Assembly (NCBI RefSeq): GCF_013403245.1
Contig: NZ_JACBNQ010000001.1
Span: 459,994-523,993 of the forward strand
DNA length: 64,000 nt
Source: Sedimentibacter hydroxybenzoicus DSM 7310
GTDB taxonomy: Bacteria; Bacillota; Clostridia; Tissierellales; Sedimentibacteraceae
Direction of reading: 5' to 3'
This document shows, piece by piece, positions 7,472 to 15,787 of the stretch (positions are counted from its first letter, which is position 1; each line of letters begins with the position of its first letter). Both the position numbers and the translations under genes were made by a program. The notes below the pieces were generated by a model. That model was not told the DNA's origin. It saw nothing but the letters and a program-made list of their open reading frames with translations, and searched no databases.

Positions 7472-8375
7472 ATTCCCCAAGCAGGTTAAAATGCTTGCTT
7501 GAATATTCTATGCAATATTGCCTCACATGTTCAGCAGCTGGAGAAAGCTCCTTTGCTTTTGACCAAAGCATGTAAACATTGCGGTGATTCATAGGATGGT
7601 CAATTTTAACAACCGATATAAGATTTGTATCAACCGGAAGCCTTGGTGAAATCGCCAGACCGAGACCGAGAGATACATATGATATGCAGGCTGACCAATC
7701 TTTAAAGCCCGTAGATATGGAGGGTTTTAAAGAGCACATCTGAAACATTTCGTTTATCCAGTTATACAAATTAGAGCCGGCATAATAGTGTAATAATTGC
7801 TCATCTTTTATATCATATAATGACAGCTTTTCTTTATGTGCTAAAGGGTGATTTGCCGGAATCATCAGCACAAGCTCCTGACTATAAATTGGCATTGTTT
7901 CTAATCCATCGAAGGATTTTGTGCAGGCAAAAGCCAGGTCGACCTTTCCGGAAACCACATCTTGCTCGAACACAGCCTGTTCATGATTTACTATAAACTG
8001 CACAGAGGTATCATTATAACTGTTTTCTTCATAAAAGCGGTTAAACATTTCCGGTATCAGTGAGGAGCAGTTAACATACGAATAAGCAATTGTAACCACG
8101 CCGCTCATTGGCTTATGCATCTGCTCCAAGATCTGTTGACCATCTTTAAGCTGTTTCATCATACTTTTACAATATGGAAGGAATGCTTTCCCATAGCTTG
8201 TGAGGCTTACCTTTTTTCCGCTGGAACGAATGAACAGAGGGACACCAAGCTCACGCTCAAGCACCTGAATAGAATGACTGAGAGAAGGCTGAGACACATA
8301 AAGATTCTGCGCCGCCTGCGTAAAGTGCTTGGTACGGGCCACCTCAATAAAATATTCCAATTGCTGAAATGTCAT
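7470..8375 (-). CDS. LysR-family transcriptional regulator
   Basis: About 301 residues. The N-terminus MTFQQLEYFIEVARTKHFTQ and the following AAQNLYVSQPSLSHSIQ form the LysR winged helix. The rest is a two-lobe periplasmic-binding-like effector domain (MSGVVTIAYSY..., LVLMIPANHPLAHKEKL). The start at 8375 follows GGAGGT closely and fits the family; the longer frame to 8435 has no ribosome site. The gene diverges from the iron alcohol dehydrogenase operon and converges with permease 1. Both of those genes have matching LysR-type boxes, so this is most likely their activator, with the inducer probably a substrate of the pathway. Confidence 0.9.
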   Translation of the reverse strand: MTFQQLEYFIEVARTKHFTQAAQNLYVSQPSLSHSIQVLERELGVPLFIRSSGKKVSLTSYGKAFLPYCKSMMKQLKDGQQILEQMHKPMSGVVTIAYSYVNCSSLIPEMFNRFYEENSYNDTSVQFIVNHEQAVFEQDVVSGKVDLAFACTKSFDGLETMPIYSQELVLMIPANHPLAHKEKLSLYDIKDEQLLHYYAGSNLYNWINEMFQMCSLKPSISTGFKDWSACISYVSLGLGLAISPRLPVDTNLISVVKIDHPMNHRNVYMLWSKAKELSPAAEHVRQYCIEYSSKHFNLLGE

Positions 8376-8474
8376 ACTGTACCTCCGTAGCAAATAATAT
8401 ATTTTTTGCAATTTAATAAGGTAAGGATAACGCATTGTCGTAAAAATGTCAATAAAAGCACAGCTTAAATTTTT

Positions 8475-8557
8475 CTGATATCTTTTATTTATCAGATTAA
8501 TAGAAAACGTATATTTCCATTTATTTTATTGCTCCGATATAATTAAAAATATAACAA
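8475..8557 (+). promoter_or_regulatory. LysR box and promoter of the alcohol dehydrogenase operon
   Basis: CTGATA (8475-8480) and TATCAG (8490-8495) form a 6-bp inverted repeat with a 9-bp spacer, the usual T-N11-A geometry of LysR sites. TATAAT at 8538-8543 is the -10; the -35 region (TTTCCA at about 8514-8519) is poor. The box is centred about 65 bp upstream of the likely start of transcription, a classic activator position. Confidence 0.7.
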
Positions 8558-8594
8558 ATAATTCAAAAAATTAATAATATAGGAGAGTGTAACT

Positions 8595-9740
8595 ATGATT
8601 AAACAATTCAGATTCGGTTCACCTGTACCAATTTATTTTGGTGAAAATTGTGTCAAGAATAATGGTGGGGTATTTAAGGGAAGTGGAAATAAGGGGTTCA
8701 TAATTACCAGCAAGTTTATTGCAGGATATAAAAACCTTGCACTTGCGGAAACGGAAGAAGCACTTAAGAGCGAAAATATCGAATATGCCGTAAACGATGA
8801 GGTTATAGAAAATCCTACAGTGGAAAATGTTGCACATATAACTGAAGCCGTGAGAAAGTTTAACCCTGACTTTATCGTTGCAGTAGGAGGAGGTTCTGTA
8901 ATAGACGCCGCCAAGGCAGTGAGTTGTCTGTTACCGCATGAGGGCGAAGATCCATACAAGGTATTTTTCGGAGAGTGGGTCTCATATGGAAGTACAAAAA
9001 ATGAATGCAGTATTCCTGTGTTCTCTATCCCGACAACTGCCGGAACAGGCGCTGAGGTAACGGGAAATGCTGTTCTGACAAGAGCAGATACAGATACTAA
9101 GCTTACTACTGCTCAATTCCTGGTATCTGAAGCAGCATTCCTTGATGCGAGATATATTAAGGAATCACCTTACTTCTTGTTAGATACAGGTGCAATGGAT
9201 GCACTTGCACATGGAATGGAGACATATGTAAATGTAAAAAGCAGTTATTTAAATCGTGCGGTTGCAGAAATAGGCTTCAAGCTTTTTTCCGAGTTTAAGG
9301 ACAAACTTCTTAATAAGACTATGGATGGTGAGGACTATGAAAGAATGATGTTAGCGTCAACTGTTCAGGGTATGGCATTTATGCAGGCAGGAACAACATT
9401 GCCTCATGGAATGAGCTATCCTTTAAGTCATCACAAGGGAGTTAATCATGGACTGGGATGCGCTATATTTTTGGGTGAATACATTCGCTCATTTAAGGAT
9501 CGTTCTATTGTTCAGCCGATTGTGGAAATGTGTGGATTCAGAACTGTTGAAGAGTTTGCCGAATATGTAAAAACAATTACAAACCGTGATGTGAATATAG
9601 AGGTTTCCGAAAAGGAACTCAGTGATTGGGCTGACGAATTTGCATCTCTTGATTTTCGTTTGGCACGCCATCCGGAGCCAATAAACCGTGATGAAATATA
9701 CAGAATATATCGTGATTCCCTGGCGGATTATATTAAATAA
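8595..9740 (+). CDS. iron-containing alcohol dehydrogenase
   Basis: A 381-residue group III (Fe-dependent) alcohol dehydrogenase. The NAD(P)-binding motif GGGSVIDAAKA is at 98-108 and the PTTAGTGAEVT motif at 146-156. The metal ligands are expected at Asp202, His206, His271 and His285, all present in MDALAHGMETY, TLPHGMSYPL and GVNHGLG. RBS AGGAGAG precedes the ATG. It is followed after 27 bp by a permease and then an Old Yellow Enzyme homologue. The family reduces or oxidises alcohols, hydroxyacids or lactaldehyde-type substrates; a hydroxyacid would fit the dicarboxylate-type permease, but this is inference. Confidence 0.9.
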   Translation: MIKQFRFGSPVPIYFGENCVKNNGGVFKGSGNKGFIITSKFIAGYKNLALAETEEALKSENIEYAVNDEVIENPTVENVAHITEAVRKFNPDFIVAVGGGSVIDAAKAVSCLLPHEGEDPYKVFFGEWVSYGSTKNECSIPVFSIPTTAGTGAEVTGNAVLTRADTDTKLTTAQFLVSEAAFLDARYIKESPYFLLDTGAMDALAHGMETYVNVKSSYLNRAVAEIGFKLFSEFKDKLLNKTMDGEDYERMMLASTVQGMAFMQAGTTLPHGMSYPLSHHKGVNHGLGCAIFLGEYIRSFKDRSIVQPIVEMCGFRTVEEFAEYVKTITNRDVNIEVSEKELSDWADEFASLDFRLARHPEPINRDEIYRIYRDSLADYIK

Positions 9741-9767
9741 AAAAAAGAAGGAAGAGAGGATTAATTC

Positions 9768-11039
9768 ATGGCTCAAAGTACAATAGCAATAATAATACTT
9801 GTTGTGGCAATGATTCTTTATGGGATTCCGAAGATGCCGTTATCTGTTACAACGATCCTGGCAATGCTCTTTATGGCAATGTTTGGAATCATCGACTACA
9901 ACACTGCCTATTCAGGATTTGGAAACAGTGTAATTTTCCTTATTGCGGGACTGATGGTTGTCGGGCAGGCAACAGTAACGACAGGCCTTGCACAGAAATT
10001 TGGAAATGTTCTGACAAAAACAAAGGCCGGAAATAACGAAAAAGCTTTCATTGCAATTCTATTTATCGTATCAGCTTTTGCATCGGCATTTGTAAATGCA
10101 TCATTGACGGTGGCAATTCTATTCCCTATCATTGATGCAGTTGTAATGCAATCCAATGGAAAAATAAGCAGAAAAGGTACTTATATGGTACTGGGAATCT
10201 CGTCTGTTTTAGGTAATAACCTGCTGACAATTGGCGCAACATCAATGCTTACAGCGGTAAGTATACTTGCAGAAAACGGGTACGGCGAAATGAGTTTGTT
10301 TACTCCATTCATCGTGAATGCACCTGCTGTGCTGGTAGTTTTCCTCATGTATGTTACTGTCGGAAAAAAATTACAGGACAAATGGTTTGATTTTGAAGAG
10401 GTACCGATTGCATCCGGAGCGTCCAAGCAAGACAATAATGCAGAACACCCAGTCTGGAAACAGGCTTTAGTTGGAATTGTGCTCGTCGTTGTAATCATAG
10501 CATTGATTATGGGTGTGAACTATGGAATGGCAGCATTGATGGGTGCGAGCGTTCTGATGATAACGGGATGTATCAGCGAAAAACAAGCATTCAGCAGCAT
10601 CAGCTGGGGTACCGTAATCGTTGTTGCGGGAGCAATCGGCTTTTCTAAAGGGATTCAAGCGAGTGGTGCAGGGGACGTTATTGCAAACTTCTTTATGCAA
10701 ATTTCAGGACCACTTGGACAAAGTGGTATCGGAATGTGTATAATTATATTCTTTGTTTCATCGCTCATATCCAATGTTATGTCCGACAATGCCACCGTTG
10801 CGATTGTACTGCCGATAGCAATGTCCATCGCGCATGCAATGGGACTGAATCCCACACCGCTATTCTTAGCAGCATGCTCAGGTACGAAAGTAGGAATTGC
10901 AACACCAATTTCTGTAGCACCAATGACACAAATCGGGGTTGCCGGATATAGATTCAAAGACTATTTAAAAATGGGTGGTCTTGTAAATGTTATCTGTATG
11001 ATTATAACTTGTATAATGATAGCAATCGTATATTACTAA
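9768..11039 (+). CDS. SLC13/DASS-type anion permease, paralogue 2
   Basis: A 423-residue polytopic protein homologous along its whole length to permease 1: both open with QSTIAIII, both have the KKLQDKWFDFEEV-type cytoplasmic loop (QKKWFDFEEV there), and both share the Asn-rich motif SNVMSDNATVAIVLP and ATPISVAPMTQI near the C-terminus. It lies between the alcohol dehydrogenase (27 bp) and the flavoenzyme (43 bp) in one operon, so it should carry the substrate or the product of those enzymes. RBS GGAAGAGAGG is upstream. Two paralogous permeases in one regulon may form an uptake and export pair, or two affinity forms. Confidence 0.8.
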   Translation: MAQSTIAIIILVVAMILYGIPKMPLSVTTILAMLFMAMFGIIDYNTAYSGFGNSVIFLIAGLMVVGQATVTTGLAQKFGNVLTKTKAGNNEKAFIAILFIVSAFASAFVNASLTVAILFPIIDAVVMQSNGKISRKGTYMVLGISSVLGNNLLTIGATSMLTAVSILAENGYGEMSLFTPFIVNAPAVLVVFLMYVTVGKKLQDKWFDFEEVPIASGASKQDNNAEHPVWKQALVGIVLVVVIIALIMGVNYGMAALMGASVLMITGCISEKQAFSSISWGTVIVVAGAIGFSKGIQASGAGDVIANFFMQISGPLGQSGIGMCIIIFFVSSLISNVMSDNATVAIVLPIAMSIAHAMGLNPTPLFLAACSGTKVGIATPISVAPMTQIGVAGYRFKDYLKMGGLVNVICMIITCIMIAIVYY

Positions 11040-11082
11040 TCGGAACAGCAGAATGATAGAACAATTTTTCAGGAGGAACATA

Positions 11083-13068
11083 ATGAGTTACAAATATGAA
11101 CATTTGATGGAACCAATCAAAATCGGGAGCATTACAGTAAAAAACAGATATGCCGTTGGTCCGATGGGTGGAAGACATTTCATCTATGGAACAAAAGGAG
11201 AATACAGCGAAAACGGAATTGACTATTTTGTAGACAGAGCAAGAGGTGGATTTGGTCTTATCGTGACAGGATCAAATGTTGCGGATTTAACGGTTGACCC
11301 TTTTGATCCAATCAACGGAAACCCTAATCCGATGTATGCAAAAACGATCTTTAGTCATGGTGCACGAACGATGGTTGAAAGAATTCATACGTATGGAAGC
11401 AAAATATTCATGCAAATTTCTATGGGACCGGGTCGGATGAGAGACGGAAAAACACCTTCAAGTATTCCTTATTACAAGCAACCGGACAAAATGACAACAG
11501 AGCTGACAAAAGAAGAAATCGAAACAAAAATCGATGCGATGATTCGTATTGCACAATTTGCACAAACCTGTGGATATGATGGCGTTGAGATTCATGGGAT
11601 GCACTGGGGGTATCTGCTTGATCAGTTTGCAATGGCATATACCAACAAACGTACAGATGAATACGGGGGAGATTTAGACGGACGGCTTACTGTAATTCGC
11701 AAAATTATCCGAGGGGTCAAAGAAGCATGCGGAGAGAATTTTCCTGTATCTGTCAGAATGTGTATGAAAACATTTATGGCTGATTACAACGAATCTTCAC
11801 TCACAGGAGAAGAAGAGGTAGGCAGAACGATAGAAGAAGCTGTTGAAATTGCAAAACGATTTGAGCAATATGGTGTAGATTTGATGAATGTAAACTCCGG
11901 GACATATGATTCTTTCTATTACTGTGTATCTCCATACTACATGCCGTACGGATACAACATTGATTTGGCAAAACAATTGAAAGATGCTGTGAATATACCA
12001 ATATTTGTTGCGGGAGAAATGGACGATCCGGATCTGTGCGAAAAAGCAATCGCAGAAGGAAAAATTGACGGTGTTACAATCGCACGTGCATCTCTCGTAG
12101 ATGGACATTACCCTAAAAAGGTTGCAGAAGGCAAGACTGAAAGCATCAGACCATGTATAAGATGTACCAACTGTATTGACAGTACACTGGCAGGCGGAGT
12201 ACCTATGTGTTCAGCAAATCCGGCGGCGATGAGAGAATTGAATTACGGTGTGCCAAAAGCACTGATAACAAAGAAAGTAATCATAGTCGGCGGCGGTGTC
12301 GCAGGAATGGAAGCAGCTCGTACTGCAAAAATTGCAGGACATGATGTAGAAATCTACGAAAAAAGCAATATGATGGGTGGTCATTTAAATGAAGCCGGAA
12401 ACCATCCGTTCAAAGACAGCGTTGCAAAATTGAACAAATGGTATCAAAGAGAAATGGATGTTTTAGGAATTACCGTACATCTGAATACCGAAATGACAGC
12501 GGAAGATATCAAAAAATCAGGTGCAGACGTTGCGATACTCGCCGTTGGGTCTGATCACTTTGTGCCGCCGATTCCAGGATACGATCACGCAAAATCTGTA
12601 GAATGCTATGATGCATTGATGGATAAAGTGGAGCTCGGACAAAAAGTTGTAATCGTCGGGGGCGGACTGACCGGAAGTGAGCTGGCATATGAACTTGCTG
12701 CATTCAAAAAGAAAGATGTAACGATTGTCGAAGCATTAGATAATATCCTATCAGCCGGGACACCGATCCAAAAATCTGTAAAAATGATGCTTACAGATCT
12801 TATCGATAATGTTAGTATCAATATACAAACCAAACATAAGATTGCTGCTGTAACGGATGATGGAGCTGTGGTATTGGATCAAAGTGGCAAAGAGCATCTG
12901 ATTGAGGCTGACAATGTAATTTTCGCAATAGGTCTCAGACCGAAAAAATCAATAGCCAAGGATCTGTTGGGAACAGGAATAGAAGTTTATGAAGTAGGAG
13001 ACGGTACGGGGGTAGGAAATATTCGTACTGCTACTGCGGAGGCTTATCAGGTTGCAAGAAAATTATAA
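11083..13068 (+). CDS. Old Yellow Enzyme-type Fe-S flavoprotein (enoate / 2,4-dienoyl-CoA reductase family)
   Basis: About 661 residues in the FadH/BaiCD/trimethylamine-dehydrogenase architecture. Residues 1-345 form an FMN TIM barrel with GVEIHGMHWGYLLDQF and TNKRTDEYGG. Four Cys at about 358, 361, 364 and 376 bind a 4Fe-4S cluster. The C-terminal half has two Rossmann motifs, VIIVGGGVAGMEAA and VVIVGGGLTGSELA, for FAD and NAD(P)H. The ATG at 11083 follows AGGAGG; the longer frame from 11053 lacks one. The first three Cys are spaced CxxCxxC, as in trimethylamine dehydrogenase, not CxxCxxxC as in FadH. As last gene of the operon it may reduce an activated C=C bond. The true substrate is unknown. 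Confidence 0.88.
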   Translation: MSYKYEHLMEPIKIGSITVKNRYAVGPMGGRHFIYGTKGEYSENGIDYFVDRARGGFGLIVTGSNVADLTVDPFDPINGNPNPMYAKTIFSHGARTMVERIHTYGSKIFMQISMGPGRMRDGKTPSSIPYYKQPDKMTTELTKEEIETKIDAMIRIAQFAQTCGYDGVEIHGMHWGYLLDQFAMAYTNKRTDEYGGDLDGRLTVIRKIIRGVKEACGENFPVSVRMCMKTFMADYNESSLTGEEEVGRTIEEAVEIAKRFEQYGVDLMNVNSGTYDSFYYCVSPYYMPYGYNIDLAKQLKDAVNIPIFVAGEMDDPDLCEKAIAEGKIDGVTIARASLVDGHYPKKVAEGKTESIRPCIRCTNCIDSTLAGGVPMCSANPAAMRELNYGVPKALITKKVIIVGGGVAGMEAARTAKIAGHDVEIYEKSNMMGGHLNEAGNHPFKDSVAKLNKWYQREMDVLGITVHLNTEMTAEDIKKSGADVAILAVGSDHFVPPIPGYDHAKSVECYDALMDKVELGQKVVIVGGGLTGSELAYELAAFKKKDVTIVEALDNILSAGTPIQKSVKMMLTDLIDNVSINIQTKHKIAAVTDDGAVVLDQSGKEHLIEADNVIFAIGLRPKKSIAKDLLGTGIEVYEVGDGTGVGNIRTATAEAYQVARKL

Positions 13069-13086
13069 TATAATCAGATAGGTAAT

Positions 13087-13129
13087 AATAGAAGGTTCAT
13101 ATCCCTTGCCGGGAACAGAGCCTTCTATT
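13087..13129 (+). terminator. possible terminator after the flavoenzyme gene
   Basis: AATAGAAGG at 13087-13095 pairs perfectly with CCTTCTATT at 13121-13129. An inner TCCC/GGGA stem may stack in the loop. There is no strong T-run, so termination may be partial. Confidence 0.45.
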
Positions 13130-13176
13130 GCATAAAATGATGCTTTTCAGGTATATACCCGTATGCAATATAAGCA

Positions 13177-13206
13177 TTGTACATAATTAAATATGTTTTG
13201 TATAAT
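13177..13206 (+). promoter_or_regulatory. sigma-A promoter of the acyltransferase gene
   Basis: TTGTAC at 13177-13182 and TATAAT at 13201-13206 are 18 bp apart, 36 bp upstream of the start codon. Confidence 0.65.
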
Positions 13207-13241
13207 GATAGCTATAAAAGTGTAAGAAATGAGGATGAGAC

Positions 13242-13811
13242 ATGGAATTAAAAGATTTTTTGGAGCATTTGAATAATGGGCTGTCTGTTACCGGCGGGTC
13301 GGAAATCCATCTTTTTATGCATAAAGTAAGTCAGGAGGCATTGCGTATTACAGCTGAATTAAATAATTCATACCGTACTCAGGAGGAAGTACGCAGCTTG
13401 ATGTCAGAGTTGATTGGAAAACCTGTGGATGAGTCATTTGCTATGTTTCCGCCATTTTATACTGATTGCGGGAAAAATATTTCAATTGGAAAAAATGTAT
13501 TCATAAACTCGGGGTGCAGGTTTCAGGATCAAGGCGGAATTACAATTGGTGACGGCTCACTGATTGGACATAATGTGGTCATGGCTACCTTAAATCATGA
13601 TCTTTCACCGGATAAACGCAGAGATATGCATCCTGCTCCCATTGTAATAGGGAAAAGTGTGTGGATTGGTGCAAATGCTACCATTCTTGCAGGAGTAAGC
13701 ATAGGAGACGGTGCTGTTATTGCAGCCGGTGCTGTGGTAACAAAGGATGTTCAGTCAAATACGGTGGTAGGAGGAGTTCCTGCCAGACTAATCAAGAAAA
13801 TTGAAGAATAA
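13242..13811 (+). CDS. hexapeptide-repeat O-acetyltransferase (maltose/galactoside type)
   Basis: A 189-residue protein with an N-terminal helical cap and then left-handed beta-helix repeats ([55 protein letters not shown]). The likely catalytic His lies in ATLNHDL, as in NodL/LacA/Maa enzymes. It would transfer an acetyl group from acetyl-CoA to a sugar or similar acceptor in the cytoplasm. It has its own promoter. A palindromic terminator shared with the convergent hydrolase gene follows. Confidence 0.88.
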   Translation: MELKDFLEHLNNGLSVTGGSEIHLFMHKVSQEALRITAELNNSYRTQEEVRSLMSELIGKPVDESFAMFPPFYTDCGKNISIGKNVFINSGCRFQDQGGITIGDGSLIGHNVVMATLNHDLSPDKRRDMHPAPIVIGKSVWIGANATILAGVSIGDGAVIAAGAVVTKDVQSNTVVGGVPARLIKKIEE

Positions 13812-13830
13812 AAACAACTAAATAATATTA

Positions 13831-13871
13831 TTAAAGCCGGATTACGCAGATGCTGCATAATCCGGCTTTAA
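13831..13871. terminator. bidirectional hairpin (copy 2 of a GCCGGATT palindrome)
   Basis: A 14-bp perfect stem, TTAAAGCCGGATTA at 13831-13844 and TAATCCGGCTTTAA at 13858-13871, lies between convergent genes. Core and loop resemble the hairpin at 3487-3522. Confidence 0.75.
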
Positions 13872-13873
13872 TA

Positions 13874-14848
13874 TCATTTTAAATTTTCGGTAAAAAATTT
13901 CTCGATTTTGTCAAATGGAATTATGTCTGCCTGATCATACAAATCAGTATGGGATGCTCCCGGGATAATCACCAATTCCTTGTTACCACCTGTCAGCTTT
14001 TCAAAGGCATCCTTGCTGAAGTAACAGGAATGTGCCTTATCCCCGTGAATAAGCAGGACTGCACTGCGTATTTCACTGCTGTACTGTAAAATAGGCATAT
14101 TCAGAAATGATAAGCTTGAGGTAATGTTCCAGCCGTCATTTGAATTCAGGGATCTCTTGTGATATCCGCGAGGGGTCTTATAGTAATCATAATAATCCTT
14201 TACAAATTCAGGTGCATCCTCCGGCAGAGGGTCAACAACACCACCGGCTCTTGCATAATCTCCGTTTTTATAGTCAACAATTCTCTGTGCATTCAGCACT
14301 TTGCGCTTTTCATATCGTGCATCTTTACTGTCTTCTGCATCGAAATATCCCTTTGCATTTACGCGTGTCATATCATACATGGTTGAAGCAACAGTTGCCT
14401 TGATTCTGGTATCAATAGCTGCGGCATTTAACGCCATGCCGCCCCAGCCGCATATACCTACAATTCCGATTTTTTCCGGATCAACATTGTCCTGGACAGA
14501 CAAAAAATCTACAGCTGCCTGAAAATCCTCTGTATTGATGTCAGGTGAAGCTACGTATCTTGGATTTCCGCCGCTTTCGCCTGTGAATGAAGGGTCAAAG
14601 GCAATCGTCAGGAACCCTCTTTCTGCCAGAGCTTGTGCGTATAAACCGGAGGATTGTTCCTTTACTGCCCCAAATGGTCCGCTTACTGCGATAGCAGACA
14701 GTCTTCCTGCTGCATTCTTAGGCACATATAAATCGGCAGCCAATGTTATGCCATAGCGATTATGAAAAGTAATTTTACGATGATTAACATTAACACTTTT
14801 ATGGAATGTTTTATCCCACTCTTCAATTAAGTTCAATTTTTCTTCCAT
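13874..14848 (-). CDS. alpha/beta hydrolase, dienelactone-hydrolase-like with Cys nucleophile
   Basis: A 324-residue hydrolase with the fold pattern of the DLH/YcjY group. The nucleophile elbow reads GIVGICGWGG, placing Cys133 where esterases have Ser; dienelactone hydrolase also uses Cys. An acidic residue in VLLIHGDKAHS and a His in IPGASHTDLYD complete a likely triad. No signal peptide is seen, so it is cytoplasmic. RBS AAGGAG precedes the ATG at 14848. Genes of this group often accompany flavodoxins, cupins and sugar acetyltransferases in Clostridia, all of which occur in this window. The substrate is unknown. Confidence 0.8.
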   Translation of the reverse strand: MEEKLNLIEEWDKTFHKSVNVNHRKITFHNRYGITLAADLYVPKNAAGRLSAIAVSGPFGAVKEQSSGLYAQALAERGFLTIAFDPSFTGESGGNPRYVASPDINTEDFQAAVDFLSVQDNVDPEKIGIVGICGWGGMALNAAAIDTRIKATVASTMYDMTRVNAKGYFDAEDSKDARYEKRKVLNAQRIVDYKNGDYARAGGVVDPLPEDAPEFVKDYYDYYKTPRGYHKRSLNSNDGWNITSSLSFLNMPILQYSSEIRSAVLLIHGDKAHSCYFSKDAFEKLTGGNKELVIIPGASHTDLYDQADIIPFDKIEKFFTENLK

Positions 14849-14998
14849 TTTTAAATTCTCCTTATTTTTGATGTTTCCATTATATTATTTAAATTTAAAT
14901 ATGTAAAATGCTTATATTTAATTTTAAAATATGCCTCAAATGTATAATGGACGAAGGGCAACAGCATATAATGCCTTTTAGATATTATATAAGAAGAA

Positions 14999-15029
14999 AG
15001 GTCAGTACGTTTATTTGACGTACTGACCT
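14999..15029. repeat. 12-bp perfect inverted repeat just before the IS element
   Basis: AGGTCAGTACGT (14999-15010) and ACGTACTGACCT (15018-15029) enclose a 7-nt loop. The stretch 14849-15162 has no gene; it holds this hairpin and the left end of the IS200-type element. The hairpin may be a terminator or part of the insertion site. The 12-base arm also occurs once at 36674-36685. Confidence 0.6.
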
Positions 15030-15162
15030 CTTTGTAAACAACAATAAACCCCCGGCTCTGCCGGGGGAGCCAAAAAGCTTTAGCTTCAAGTAGAAAAAGA
15101 AAACCTCCAATGTTAAAATAATGTAGGTATGCCAACCACATTAGAAACAGAGGAGGATCCAA

Positions 15163-15633
15163 TTGGATAAGAATACTTTATCACACACAACATGGGAATG
15201 TAAATACCATTTAATATTTGCACCAAAGTACAGAAGACAAGTGATATATGGAAAAATAAAAACAGATTTAGGAAAAATATTAAGAGAACGGTGTGAAAGA
15301 AAAGGAATAGAAATAATCGAAGCAGAGTTATGCAAAGACCATGTACATATGCTTGTAAGAATACCACCAAAATACAGCGTATCAGAAATAATGGGATATC
15401 TGAAAGGGAAGAGTTCTTTGATGATATTTGATAGACATGCCAACCTAAAATATAAATATGGGAATAGGCATTTCTGGTGCAGAGGATATTATGTAGATAC
15501 AGTGGGGAAAAATGCAAAGAAGATAGAAGAATACATAAGGAACCAATTGCATGAAGATATAGCAAATGATCAAATAAGTTTGAAAGAGTACATGGACCCG
15601 TTTACGGGTGAGCAGGCAAATAAAAGCAAATAA
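15163..15633 (+). CDS. tnpA: IS200-type Y1 transposase
   Basis: A 156-residue single-strand DNA transposase of the HUH (Y1) class. His60 and His62 form the HUH metal site (KDHVHMLV). Tyr124 in IEEYIRNQL is the expected nucleophile that forms the DNA-protein link. TVGKN before it is also typical. The length matches intact family members, so the enzyme is probably active. Translation would begin at TTG 15163 after AGGAGG at about 15151-15156. No partner gene is next to it. Confidence 0.92.
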   Translation: MDKNTLSHTTWECKYHLIFAPKYRRQVIYGKIKTDLGKILRERCERKGIEIIEAELCKDHVHMLVRIPPKYSVSEIMGYLKGKSSLMIFDRHANLKYKYGNRHFWCRGYYVDTVGKNAKKIEEYIRNQLHEDIANDQISLKEYMDPFTGEQANKSK

Positions 15634-15754
15634 CCAACCGCTTTAGCGGTAGCGAGTAAATACATGCGGTTGGCAAACTATTCAGTGAGCCTTAAGGCTC
15701 AAGCAGGTACCATGCCCTTATAGGGCAAGAGCAAACCACCGGCTGAGCCGGTGG
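15634..15754 (+). other. array of consecutive hairpins between tnpA and the IS right end
   Basis: Four stems follow the tnpA stop within 121 bp. CCAACCGC (15634-15641) pairs with GCGGTTGG (15666-15673), around an alternative CCGCTTTAGCGG stem. The 16-base palindrome TGAGCCTTAAGGCTCA is at 15686-15701. TGCCCT-TAT-AGGGCA is at 15713-15727. The terminal CCACCGGCT hairpin is at 15736-15754. This is more structure than one transposase-binding hairpin requires and may be an RNA or a folded single-strand DNA end. Confidence 0.7.
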
Positions 15755-15787
15755 TCATGATTTATCACTCTTTCAACAGGTCTGTAA

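Larger units (their letters stand above)
15049..15754 (+). mobile_element. IS200/IS605-family insertion sequence carrying tnpA only
   Basis: The element is bounded by GC-rich hairpins rather than inverted repeats. The left one is CCCCCGGC-TCT-GCCGGGGG at 15049-15067, followed by AAGCT/AGCTT at 15075-15086. The right one is CCACCGGCT-G-AGCCGGTGG at 15736-15754. IS200-type transposases recognise such subterminal hairpins as single-stranded DNA. No tnpB is present. The exact cleavage ends cannot be set without a second copy or an empty site. Confidence 0.8.

Noticed and set aside
15113..15565. Minus-strand frames of 100-150 codons opposite tnpA.
   Set aside because: Shadow frames; the plus-strand HUH and Tyr motifs are unmistakable.
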